Part shown: piece by piece, positions 35,008 to 43,512 of the stretch
How positions within the stretch are numbered: position 1 is the stretch's first letter
How the letters are laid out: the number at the start of each line of letters is the position of its first letter
Origin: UBA10438 sp044238605
GTDB lineage: Bacteria > Bacteroidota > Ignavibacteria > Kapaibacteriales > Kapaibacteriaceae
Direction of reading: 5' to 3'
Length of the DNA: 64,000 nt
Assembly (NCBI GenBank): GCA_044238605.1
Contig: JBIICY010000001.1
Coordinates: 434,001-498,000 of the forward strand
Program-made: the position numbers and the translations under genes
The notes under the pieces: model-generated
Database searches by the model: none
Told to the model about the DNA's origin: nothing
Seen by the model: the letters and a program-made list of their open reading frames with translations, nothing else

Positions 35008-35924
35008 GTGTTCCTCCGTTGTTGAATGAGATGTTGATAGATAATTGTTTGTTGCTTGTCGTGTTCGAGCTGCGCAAGAAACTCCTCGCGCGATCCGAAC
35101 TTTTGCTCTCCGCGTAGTCTCGCATGAAACTGCACGTCGAGCGTTGTGTTGTACAAATCGTTGTCGAATTGAAGAATGTGAACTTCCAGTGTAGGTGCAG
35201 TGTCGTTGGTAAACGTTGGTCGTACACCAATGTTTGCCATGCCAACGTGCTCGCTTCCATCGATCAGCATCGACACAACATACACGCCATTGGCTGGCAT
35301 GAGTTTGTGAGGATTTGTTGGAATAATGTTGGCAGTTGGAACTCCAAGAGTTCGCCCCCTACCATCGCCTTGCACTACAGTTCCCCGCAGCGCATACGGC
35401 TTGCCCAGCATTGCTGTGGCTGCTTCAACATCACCAGATTTGAGTGCCGCACGCACCAGAGTGCTACTCACTACAAGTCCGTCTGTTTCAAGAGGCGGAA
35501 TGCGTTCCACATCGAATCCGAGTTCTACTCCGAGATGTCGCAACAGCTCTTCATTGCCGCCACGGTCTTTGCCAAAGGCATGGTCGTGACCAATGAAGAA
35601 ATGTTGCACATCAATCGTTGATACAAGCTGTCTGATGAAACTCTCTGCAGAGGTTTGCGCAAACTCATGGGTAAAGGGTATAACTACCACTTCATCTACA
35701 CCAACATGGGCAAGACGCTCGCAACGCTCTTCGATGGTTGTAAGCAAGGCAAGGGGCTCGCGTCCGGGTTTCGCTAACACGATCTGCGGATGCGGATCGA
35801 AGGTTACAACAACCACACGAAGTCCCTGCGCATCTGCCGTCTTTCGCATTAGCGAGATTACGCCTTGATGTCCGCGATGCACACCGTCGAAGGTTCCAAC
35901 TGTTAAACAGGCCTTTATACTCAT
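35004..35924 (-). CDS. ribF: Bifunctional riboflavin kinase / FAD synthetase
   Basis: 306 residues. The N-terminal nucleotidyltransferase domain shows GTFDGVHRGHQGVI and the later FFIGHDHAFGKDRGGN; the C-terminal flavokinase domain shows VVQGDGRGRTLGVPTANI and ANIGVRPTF. It makes FMN and FAD from riboflavin. It overlaps truB upstream and rpsO downstream by ATGA. Placement of ribF between truB and rpsO is a frequent bacterial order. Confidence 0.96.
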   Translation of the reverse strand: MSIKACLTVGTFDGVHRGHQGVISLMRKTADAQGLRVVVVTFDPHPQIVLAKPGREPLALLTTIEERCERLAHVGVDEVVVIPFTHEFAQTSAESFIRQLVSTIDVQHFFIGHDHAFGKDRGGNEELLRHLGVELGFDVERIPPLETDGLVVSSTLVRAALKSGDVEAATAMLGKPYALRGTVVQGDGRGRTLGVPTANIIPTNPHKLMPANGVYVVSMLIDGSEHVGMANIGVRPTFTNDTAPTLEVHILQFDNDLYNTTLDVQFHARLRGEQKFGSREEFLAQLEHDKQQTIIYQHLIQQRRNT

Positions 35925-36679
35925 GATGCAGCCTCATTAGGAAGCACATCTTTTGTAAGGGCATCTCGAATTTCACCAACAGTTAGCGCGGCATCTACTG
36001 CAAAGCCGCCACTGCGAACGCGCCGCAACGTCCATACATAACCACCACAGCCAAGCGCCTGACCAAGGTCTCTAGCGATCGATCGAATGTATGTACCCTT
36101 TGAGCACGTAATTCTGCACTGAACGTGCGGCCACTGCACTACCACATCCGTGATACTGTGCACCGTGACCTCTCGAACCTTGGGTGTAAACTCTTTGCCT
36201 TCGCGGGCAAGATCGTACTGGCGCTTTCCTTGATGGCGAACAGCACTGAATGCAGGTGGTGTCTGCTGAATAACGCCGAGAAACTGCTCGAGTGTATTCG
36301 TCACAGCATCATTGTCTGCCGGCTCACATACATGCTGCTCTACCTCACCGCCACGGTCATCTGTTGTTGAAGTAGCTCCGAGAAGAATATCAACATCGTA
36401 CACCTTGATATCATCTTGCAGCGATGCAATGTCTTTTGTTGCCTTTCCAAAGCAAAGAACCAAAAGCCCCGTAGCCAGAGGGTCCAGCGTTCCGGCATGA
36501 CCTACGCGCTTGATTCGCGACATGTTGCGAACCTTTGCAACGCAGTCAAAGGATGTCCACGTTTCTTCTTTGTCAATGAGCGCGATAGCACCTACCGTTC
36601 TCGCCTGTTCCAACCATTCATCGATCGAACCAAGGGTCCGACGATCCAATACCATTCGTTCAGTGTTCGTTGTTAGCAT
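35921..36679 (-). CDS. truB: tRNA pseudouridine(55) synthase
   Basis: 252 residues from the chosen start (a later ATG at 36655, just past the rbfA stop, is also possible). The catalytic Asp lies in GHAGTLDPLATGLLVLC, with KDIASLQDDIKVYDVDILLGATSTTDDRGG and the TYIRSIARDLG block. It forms pseudouridine 55 in the T-loop of tRNAs. It overlaps rbfA by 20 bases with the start used here. Confidence 0.94.
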   Translation of the reverse strand: MLTTNTERMVLDRRTLGSIDEWLEQARTVGAIALIDKEETWTSFDCVAKVRNMSRIKRVGHAGTLDPLATGLLVLCFGKATKDIASLQDDIKVYDVDILLGATSTTDDRGGEVEQHVCEPADNDAVTNTLEQFLGVIQQTPPAFSAVRHQGKRQYDLAREGKEFTPKVREVTVHSITDVVVQWPHVQCRITCSKGTYIRSIARDLGQALGCGGYVWTLRRVRSGGFAVDAALTVGEIRDALTKDVLPNEAAS

Positions 36680-37043
36680 CACCGTCTTCTCGATCTTCGT
36701 CTGCTGGACGCACGCGATCAAGGATTGCCTCGATACGCTGCGCTCTGTCCAGTGAGTCGTCGATATAGAATTTCAACTGCGGGGTGTACCTCAGCCGTAC
36801 GGACTTCGCCAATTGATGACGCAGACGCCCCATCTCGTGTTCCTCGAGATGATCGAGTACCTCGGCCGGCGAACGACGTCCGCCAAACACACTGAGATAC
36901 ACACGAGCCAGCTGCAGATCCGCAGACAAACGGATCTCAGTTACCGAGATGAACCCCGCTGAGAGTTCCTCGGCAATTGTACGGAGGGGTCCGGCCAGCG
37001 CCTTCTGGATCTCTCCGGCAACTCGTTCTGTGCGAATCGACAC
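36660..37043 (-). CDS. rbfA: Ribosome-binding factor A
   Basis: 127 residues, a KH-like 30S maturation factor needed late in 16S processing. Recognised by the N-terminal RTERVAGEIQKALAGPL, the LQLARVYLSVFG strand and the C-terminal LRYTPQLKFYIDDSLDRAQRIEAIL. It starts two bases after the infB stop. The acidic end (ADEDREDGDANNEH) is a species-specific extension. Confidence 0.95.
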   Translation of the reverse strand: MSIRTERVAGEIQKALAGPLRTIAEELSAGFISVTEIRLSADLQLARVYLSVFGGRRSPAEVLDHLEEHEMGRLRHQLAKSVRLRYTPQLKFYIDDSLDRAQRIEAILDRVRPADEDREDGDANNEH

Positions 37044-37045
37044 TG

Positions 37046-40000
37046 TTACGTAAGCTTCCGTTTCACTTCAACTGTCTTGTAGCCTTCAATGATGTCGCCC
37101 ATTTCGAGATCATTAAAGCCATGAACGCCGATACCGCATTCGTAGCCTGAATCAACCTCGCGGACGTCATCCTTGATGCGCTTGAGGGAGGCAAGCGTAC
37201 CCTTGTAGATCTCAAATCCGTCGCGGAGCACGCGAACCTTGTCGTTACGCGTGATCTTCCCATTCTGGACATAACATCCGGCAATGGTTCCAAGCTTGCT
37301 GATCTTGAAGATCGCTCGCACTTCAACGGTAGAGGTAATCTCTTCTTTGATGTCCGGCGTAAGCATACCCTCAAGTGCCAACTGTACTTCGTTGATACAG
37401 TCGTAAATGATCGAGTACAAACGCACATCCACATGCTCGGATTCTGCGAGCTTGCGGGCTGCAGGGGGCACGTTTACCTGGAAACCAACGATCACGGCAT
37501 CTGAAGCAGATGCAAGCATGATATCGCTTTCCGAGATGGCACCAACTCCGCGATATAGAATACGGACCTTGACTTCTTGTGTTGAGAGCTTCTGGAGGGA
37601 ATCTGAAAGCGCCTCCACAGAACCGCCCACGTCTGCACGTACGATAAGGCGAAGCTCCTTGACGCCACCCTGCTGGATCTGCGCCGAGATATCGTCCAAC
37701 GTCATGTGACGCATACCGCGGAACTGCTGCTCGCGGCGAAGCTGCTGACGTCTGGTTGCTACGTCGCGTGCTTCTGCATCGGTATCCATTTCCATCAGGA
37801 TATCGCCAGCATTCGGCAGACCGTCGAAACCAGTAACCTGGGCCGGCATAGATGGACCAGCCTGGTCCATGCGGTGTCCACGTTCATCGAACATGGCACG
37901 CACGCGGCCGGCGAACTGACCGCAGACGAAGATGTCGCCAACGTTCAACGTTCCCGTTTGAACCATCACGGTTACAACGTTACCACGCCCCTTATCAATG
38001 TGTGCTTCGATAACCGTTGCTTTTGCTTTGCGGTCAGGATTTGCCTTTAGGTCCAGAAGGTCTGCTTCGAGAATGATCTTCTCAAGCAGCGTCGGCACAT
38101 TGAGTCCGGTCTTTGCAGAAACTTCTGCCACCTGGAACTTACCGCCCCAGTCTTCGACGAGCACACCGTGATCGGCAAGCTGCTGACGGATACGATCTGG
38201 GTTTGCATCTGGTCTATCAATCTTGTTGATTGCCACAACGATTGGCACACCAGCTGCCTGAGCGTGGGAGATAGCCTCAATCGTCTGAGGCATCACGCTG
38301 TCGTCTGCCGATACTACTAGCACCACAATATCTGTAACCTGCGCACCACGAGCACGCATAGCCGTAAAGGCTTCGTGACCAGGCGTATCGAGGAAACTGA
38401 TTGAACGCCCGTTTGGAAGTTCCACACGATATGCACCGATGTGCTGGGTGATACCACCGGCTTCACCAGCAACTACATTCGCATTGCGGATGTAGTCCAA
38501 TAGCGATGTTTTACCGTGGTCAACGTGACCCATGATCGTAACGATTGGCGAGCGGGATTGAAGTGTTTCCGGTGCATCCTCTTCCTCCTCGATCACCATT
38601 TCTTGCTGATCGTCTACAAAGAGAACTTCAAAACCGTAGTCAGACGCAATCAGAGTGATCGTGTCCTTATCAAGACGCTGGTTGATGGAAACCATCAAAC
38701 CAAGCCCCATACACTTCATGATGATGTCTGAAGCCGTTACTCGCATAAGGTTGGCAAGGTCTGCCGTAGTAACGAATTCCGACAATCGGAGCAAAGAGCT
38801 TTCACGTGCTAACTCTTCTTGACGTATCGCTTCCTTTTCTTCGCGCTCAAGGCGCTTGCGCATACGCAGTTTGGCACGTCCGCCCGACGGCGCATATTCC
38901 ATGCCGGAGAGCGTCTGACGAATCGCGCGCTCTACATCTGAATCCGACACTTGGGTACGCATACCCTTTGTATTGGTCTTCTTCTTCTTCTTATCGTCCT
39001 TCTTTGCCGTAGAAGGTGTTGCGTTCGGTCCAAAGTTCGGACGCGGTCTATTCGCATCTGACGAGCCTCCAGACTGCTGGCCTTGCTGACCACCGCCCGG
39101 ACCACGTCCGCGCGCTGCCAAAGCATCTCCAATAGCTCCACGGCGCTGATCGCCGCCGCCACCACCTGATGGGCGCCTGTCATCCCGCTTCGGACGCGGG
39201 GCTGGTTTCGGAGCAAGATCGATCTTTCCAACGACCGTAAGGCCGCGAAGTTTCGCCCCTTCACCGGGTTTGTATTCAACTTCGATAACGCCTTTACGAC
39301 GGCGCTTGCCCTTTTTCTCATCGCCGTCCGCTGACTCTTCAGCGGCTGGTTGCCCCGCTACTGGTTGCGCTGCAGCTGGCTGTCCTGCTACTGGCTGCCC
39401 TGCAGCAGGTGCAGGTTGCGCTGTTTCTGCAACGGCCGCGGGCGACACAGGTTGCACTGTGGCAACAGCCTCGGGCTGAGAAGGTTCTGGCGCCTTTGTA
39501 TCGGGCTTTGCAGAAGCAGGCTTTGCCGCTTCCTTTTGCCCCTTCTTCGACATGGCAAACTTTTGGGCCGCTTCGTCGATCTTTTCCAGCTCTTCAGCCT
39601 TGGAAAGATCAATAATAATCCCAACGGATGGTCCTTCCTGCTTAGGTGCAGGAGCTGGCGCGAGCTCTGGCTCCGGCTCTGGCTCGAACACCGGCTCGGT
39701 GCGAGGGGTCTCGACAACCTCTACTGGCTGCTCATACACCTCAACCACAGGTTCGGCAGCAACGTGTTCCTGGATAGACTCCTGAACGTGCTCCTGAACA
39801 TCTGCAGGGCGCTCGAGGCGCTCCTCGATCTCGCGCTCGCGCTCGTGCGCTTCGGCTATTGTGTCAATAGACACGGCATTGCCCTGCTCAAGATGACTCT
39901 TGCGCACGGCCTGCTGGCGTTGGACTTTCTCTCTCTGCTTTTGAGCAGACTTGAGCTCCTTCGCGAACTTTTCGATAACGAGATCTGTCTGCTCATCGGT

Positions 40001-40126
40001 CAATACAGTCGTGGCCTTGTTGTCGATCTTATGACCTTTCGACGCCAAGTACTCTACGATTGCATCACGACCAATGTTGATCTGACTCGCAACCTTAAAA
40101 AGTTTATTTCCGGTAGAACCAGCCAT
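37046..40126 (-). CDS. infB: Translation initiation factor IF-2
   Basis: 1026 residues. An N-terminal IF2_N domain (about 1-60) is followed by a long charged and Pro/Ala/Gln-rich linker (about 70-400, including GQPVAGQPAAAQPVAG repeats and Gly/Arg-rich sequence). The GTPase core has IMGHVDHGKTSLLDYI, DTPGHEAFTAMRARG and NKIDRPDANP, followed by domains II-IV. It delivers initiator tRNA to the 30S subunit. The low-complexity linker explains several misleading frames on the other strand. It lies between nusA and rbfA in the operon. Confidence 0.97.
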   Translation of the reverse strand: MAGSTGNKLFKVASQINIGRDAIVEYLASKGHKIDNKATTVLTDEQTDLVIEKFAKELKSAQKQREKVQRQQAVRKSHLEQGNAVSIDTIAEAHEREREIEERLERPADVQEHVQESIQEHVAAEPVVEVYEQPVEVVETPRTEPVFEPEPEPELAPAPAPKQEGPSVGIIIDLSKAEELEKIDEAAQKFAMSKKGQKEAAKPASAKPDTKAPEPSQPEAVATVQPVSPAAVAETAQPAPAAGQPVAGQPAAAQPVAGQPAAEESADGDEKKGKRRRKGVIEVEYKPGEGAKLRGLTVVGKIDLAPKPAPRPKRDDRRPSGGGGGDQRRGAIGDALAARGRGPGGGQQGQQSGGSSDANRPRPNFGPNATPSTAKKDDKKKKKTNTKGMRTQVSDSDVERAIRQTLSGMEYAPSGGRAKLRMRKRLEREEKEAIRQEELARESSLLRLSEFVTTADLANLMRVTASDIIMKCMGLGLMVSINQRLDKDTITLIASDYGFEVLFVDDQQEMVIEEEEDAPETLQSRSPIVTIMGHVDHGKTSLLDYIRNANVVAGEAGGITQHIGAYRVELPNGRSISFLDTPGHEAFTAMRARGAQVTDIVVLVVSADDSVMPQTIEAISHAQAAGVPIVVAINKIDRPDANPDRIRQQLADHGVLVEDWGGKFQVAEVSAKTGLNVPTLLEKIILEADLLDLKANPDRKAKATVIEAHIDKGRGNVVTVMVQTGTLNVGDIFVCGQFAGRVRAMFDERGHRMDQAGPSMPAQVTGFDGLPNAGDILMEMDTDAEARDVATRRQQLRREQQFRGMRHMTLDDISAQIQQGGVKELRLIVRADVGGSVEALSDSLQKLSTQEVKVRILYRGVGAISESDIMLASASDAVIVGFQVNVPPAARKLAESEHVDVRLYSIIYDCINEVQLALEGMLTPDIKEEITSTVEVRAIFKISKLGTIAGCYVQNGKITRNDKVRVLRDGFEIYKGTLASLKRIKDDVREVDSGYECGIGVHGFNDLEMGDIIEGYKTVEVKRKLT

Positions 40127-40137
40127 ACAACCTTCGG

Positions 40138-41598
40138 TTATTCATCACCTTGTTCTTGAGAAGCATCAGAAGCGTCTTCTTCTTCAACGCTTCCAGCTTC
40201 TTCTTGCTCATATACCTCGGGAGTATCCTCGGCATATGATTCCGCAATATCATCGTCTGTCGAAGCAACAGGGCCTTGCGTGCGGGCAAGGTCTGCATCC
40301 TCGAGTGCGATGAGATAATTCTGATCTTCACGCTCTTCAAACTCTTCGAGCATTACCCGGCGAATACGCACGACCATGTCCTTCGGAAGGATCTCCAGCA
40401 AGCCCATTGGCTCTGCCTCGAGAAACTCACGGGCAGTATCGATTCCAGCGCGGATAAGCTTTTCAAACAGATCGCGTCCGATTTCATCACGGAACTCGAT
40501 CAGTTCGATGTCCTCTGCACCTTCCTTGACAAGCGACAGAGAGTAGCCTGTGAGCTTTGATGCTAGGCGGACGTTTTGTCCCTGCTTACCGATGGCAAGC
40601 GACACCTGGTCATCCGGTACAATCACTACTGCCTGACGTCCGTCCTCGCTGATCTGTACATCGCGCACCTTCGCTGGAGACAGCGCACGGGCGATGAACA
40701 AACGTGGGTCTTCGGTAAACTCGATGATATCAATGTTCTCGTTGCCAAGTTCACGCACGATTGAGTGGATACGAATACCCTTCATACCAACGCATGCGCC
40801 AACTGGATCTACGCGCTCATCAAACGATGTAACAGCAACCTTTGCACGCTCTCCCGGCTCGCGAGATATCGCACGGATCTTGATGATGCCGTCGAAGATC
40901 TCTGGGATTTCCTGCTCAAACAGACGCGCCATAAAGGAGTCATCTGCACGGGAGAGAATGAGATCTGGCAAACCTGTGGCGCCCCCTGATCGGCGGACTT
41001 CCTTCAAAATTGCCTTTACCTGCTGATTCTTCTTCAATCGCTCGGTAGGAATCTGCTCTTCACGTGGAAGACGCATCTCTACCTTGTTGTGCATCACAAG
41101 TATGTTGTTCGGGCGAACCTGATAGATTTCGCCGATGATCACTTCGCCAACACGCTTTGCATACTCATCGTAGATGTTGTCTTTTTCAACATCGCGAATG
41201 CGCTGGTTCAGATTCTGAATGGCCTGCGCAATGAGTCGGCGTCCAAATGAGTCAGCAATGTTCTCAAGCGTGATTTCTTCAATGTGCTCTTCACCGATTT
41301 CCGGCTCTTCGCCCGTTTGCTCACGCACTTCTTCAGCAGAGATCTGCAGCTCAGGATTTTCGACCTCCTCTACAATCTCGCGCATGAGGTAGATTTCGAT
41401 ATCACCCTTCTCCATGTTCACGATGATGTCGAAGTTCGACTCCATGCCGTATTTCTTACGGACCATTGCAGAGAGGGTCTCTTCAACGATGCCCTGCAGA
41501 AGGTCGCGGTCGATGCTTTTCTCGCGCGCCATCTCATTGAAGGCCTCAATGATGAGCTTCTTATTATCTACTTGCTGTTTGAGTTTCCGACGTGCCAT
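40138..41598 (-). CDS. nusA: Transcription termination/antitermination factor NusA
   Basis: 486 residues from the ATG at 41598, preceded by GGAG at good spacing; an ATG 15 bases upstream is also in frame. N-terminal RNAP-binding domain, S1 domain (VGEVIIGEIYQVRPNNILVMHNKVEMRLPREEQIP), two KH domains (RVDPVGACVGMKGIRIHSIVRELG and LAIGKQGQNVRLASKLTGY), then a variable acidic tail ending ASQEQGDE. It modulates pausing and termination. Eleven bases separate it from infB. Confidence 0.96.
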   Translation of the reverse strand: MARRKLKQQVDNKKLIIEAFNEMAREKSIDRDLLQGIVEETLSAMVRKKYGMESNFDIIVNMEKGDIEIYLMREIVEEVENPELQISAEEVREQTGEEPEIGEEHIEEITLENIADSFGRRLIAQAIQNLNQRIRDVEKDNIYDEYAKRVGEVIIGEIYQVRPNNILVMHNKVEMRLPREEQIPTERLKKNQQVKAILKEVRRSGGATGLPDLILSRADDSFMARLFEQEIPEIFDGIIKIRAISREPGERAKVAVTSFDERVDPVGACVGMKGIRIHSIVRELGNENIDIIEFTEDPRLFIARALSPAKVRDVQISEDGRQAVVIVPDDQVSLAIGKQGQNVRLASKLTGYSLSLVKEGAEDIELIEFRDEIGRDLFEKLIRAGIDTAREFLEAEPMGLLEILPKDMVVRIRRVMLEEFEEREDQNYLIALEDADLARTQGPVASTDDDIAESYAEDTPEVYEQEEAGSVEEEDASDASQEQGDE

Positions 41599-41645
41599 GT
41601 TCTTCGTCTCCATGACGAATAGGGCGGTATTACCCTATCCTTATC

Positions 41646-42110
41646 TTAGAACGTGATCAACACCTTTGCCTCTTTCACATCCTCAGCTGGAACTGTGATA
41701 AGGGGCTTGGGGTCTTTTTTCGATTGTTTCGGCTGGACGTCAAGCCCTGTTTCATCGGCTCGCACAAGCGAACCTTCGACCACAGAACCGTCGTTGCGCA
41801 CTGCGCGCACCGTACGTCCAACATGTTTTGTTAACTGCCAAAGAAACTTCACCTGAGCCTCAGCTCCGGGCGAAGACACATCGACCGCCCGAAGGCGGCC
41901 GGCAAATTCATCATCCTGCAGCCGCTCATCAATGCCGCGGCTAACATCCCGACAGTGATCATGGGTTACTCCGTCGAGCGTGTCGATGAAGACATCCAGT
42001 ATCAGCTGCCGTGCCTGGCCCCGCATGACAACGTCGATAAGGGTAACGCCTGCGTCGCTGCATGAATCAACAATCACAGACCGGATTCTATCCGGCAACG
42101 TTTCCTTCAT
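41646..42110 (-). CDS. rimP: Ribosome maturation factor RimP
   Basis: 154 residues from the ATG preceded by AGAGG. Recognised by the N-terminal VIVDSCSDAGVTLIDVVM, the DVSRGIDERLQDDEFAGRLRAVDVSSPGAE block (family pattern D-x-Y-x-L-E-V-S-S-P-G) and the C-terminal SH3-like part (LITVPAEDVKEAKVLI). It assists 30S assembly. First gene of the rimP-nusA-infB-rbfA-truB-ribF-rpsO-pnp unit; a terminator lies just upstream, so a promoter should lie between 42111 and about 42155. Confidence 0.93.
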   Translation of the reverse strand: MKETLPDRIRSVIVDSCSDAGVTLIDVVMRGQARQLILDVFIDTLDGVTHDHCRDVSRGIDERLQDDEFAGRLRAVDVSSPGAEAQVKFLWQLTKHVGRTVRAVRNDGSVVEGSLVRADETGLDVQPKQSKKDPKPLITVPAEDVKEAKVLITF

Positions 42111-42154
42111 ACCAGTCCCTCTCATAGAGGCATCGTCATACGTGTGCACAAACG

Positions 42155-42178
42155 AAAAGTGGGCGAAATCGCCCACCC
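42155..42178 (-). terminator. Rho-independent terminator between the acyl-CoA dehydrogenase gene and rimP
   Basis: Read on the minus strand, GTGGGCG and CGCCCAC (42159-42165 and 42170-42176) form a seven-pair stem with a four-base loop, followed by TTTT (complement of 42155-42158). It insulates the rimP operon from the gene upstream. Confidence 0.85.
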
Positions 42179-42212
42179 TTCGAATTCGATTACAAATATA
42201 GGGAGAAACTTG

Positions 42213-43379
42213 TCAAGAAAACGCGTTGAGGCCTGTGATGTCTTGTCCAAGGATCAGCGTGTGCATTTCGTGCGTGCCTTCGTAGGTCTTCACAGACTCG
42301 AGGTTCGCGGCATGCCGCATGATCGGATACTCGTCCAAAATGCCGTTCGCCCCGTGGATTTCCCGTGCGGAACGGGCAATATTGAGTGCCATTTCGCAGT
42401 TGTTTCGCTTGGCAAGCGAGACTTGCTGTGGACGTAAGTTGCCGGAATCCTTAATCTTACCGAGACGCCAGCACAGCAGCTGGGCCTTCGTGATTTCGTT
42501 GAGCATAAGAACCAGCTTTTCCTGAATCATCTGATAGCCGGCAATAGGCTTGCCAAAGGTAATGCGGCTCTTGGCATAATTCAGCGATGAGTCGTAGCAA
42601 GCCATGGCAGAACCCACAACACCCCAGGAAATGCCAAACCGGGCCTGCGTAAGGCACGAAAGCGGACCCTTTAGGCCTTCCACTCCCGGCAGGATGCTGT
42701 CTTCTGGAAGCTCCACATCTTGAAACACCAGCTCCGATGTTACCGAAGCGCGCAATGAGTGCTTGCCCTTCATCTCAGGTGCAGTAAAACCCTTCATGCC
42801 CTTTTCGACCAAGAAGCCACGCACGATGCCGTCCAGCTTTGCCCATACCACGGCAACGTCTGCCAGTGTACCGTTCGTAATCCACATCTTGGCACCGTTG
42901 AGGAGAAAGCCCCCTTCGATCTTCTTGGCGTTGGTTACCATTGAGGCCGGGTTCGACCCCGCATCCGGTTCGGTAAGACCAAAACAGCCGATAGCATCTC
43001 CAGCAGCAAGACGAGGAAGCCACTTACGCTTCTGCTCTTCGGAGCCGAAGGCATAGATCGGATACATCACCAGCGAGCTTTGAACCGATGCGAACGAGCG
43101 AATACCGGAATCTCCACGCTCGAGCTCCTGCATGGCAAGACCGTAGCACGTGCTGTTCAAACCAGCACAGCCGTATTCCTGCGGCAGCGTTATGCCGAAC
43201 AGACCGATCTCGGCCATTTTCTTTACAAGGTGACGTGGAAACACTCCCTCACGAGCACTCTGTTCAATGATCGGAAGCACTTCGTTGTCAACGAAGTCGC
43301 GCACTGTCTGGCGGACGAGTTTCTCTTCTTCCGTGAACAGTTCGTCAAGGTTGTAGTAGTCCGGATGCTGGAAAGCCAT
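42213..43379 (-). CDS. Acyl-CoA dehydrogenase, glutaryl-CoA dehydrogenase-like
   Basis: 388 residues from the ATG beginning MAFQHPDYYNLDELF. FAD-dependent dehydrogenase with the signature CFGLTEPDAGSNPASM, the FAD/tetramer region RITFGKPIAGYQMIQEKLVLML, and the catalytic Glu in KTYEGTHEMHTLILGQ. The YEGTHE context and overall match fit glutaryl-CoA dehydrogenase (lysine/tryptophan breakdown; oxidative decarboxylation to crotonyl-CoA). Substrate specificity is inferred from family resemblance only. It is divergent from kup. Confidence 0.88.
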   Translation of the reverse strand: MAFQHPDYYNLDELFTEEEKLVRQTVRDFVDNEVLPIIEQSAREGVFPRHLVKKMAEIGLFGITLPQEYGCAGLNSTCYGLAMQELERGDSGIRSFASVQSSLVMYPIYAFGSEEQKRKWLPRLAAGDAIGCFGLTEPDAGSNPASMVTNAKKIEGGFLLNGAKMWITNGTLADVAVVWAKLDGIVRGFLVEKGMKGFTAPEMKGKHSLRASVTSELVFQDVELPEDSILPGVEGLKGPLSCLTQARFGISWGVVGSAMACYDSSLNYAKSRITFGKPIAGYQMIQEKLVLMLNEITKAQLLCWRLGKIKDSGNLRPQQVSLAKRNNCEMALNIARSAREIHGANGILDEYPIMRHAANLESVKTYEGTHEMHTLILGQDITGLNAFS

Positions 43380-43428
43380 GAGTTCTGCCGTTAGGATAGT
43401 TATGAGTTGGATTGGTACAACAACGAAA

Positions 43429-43489
43429 TTACGGAATGAGTGCCCACGCTCCGTAAGTTTGGTTACCCCAATCAAACGGGGTTTTATTG
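43429..43489 (+). promoter_or_regulatory. Two hairpins in the kup leader, possible attenuator
   Basis: TTACGGA (43429-43435) pairs with TCCGTAA (43450-43456). Downstream, ACCCC (43465-43469) pairs with GGGGT (43478-43482), followed by TTTTATTG, a weak terminator shape. The divergent gap 43380-43512 also must hold promoters for both genes; I could not place them with confidence. Confidence 0.4.
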
Positions 43490-43512
43490 TTTCAGAACAT
43501 AAAGGTCCCGCA

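Noticed and set aside
39270..40159. Cys/Ala-rich plus-strand frames opposite infB
   Set aside because: They are reverse readings of the low-complexity Pro/Ala/Gln linker of IF-2.
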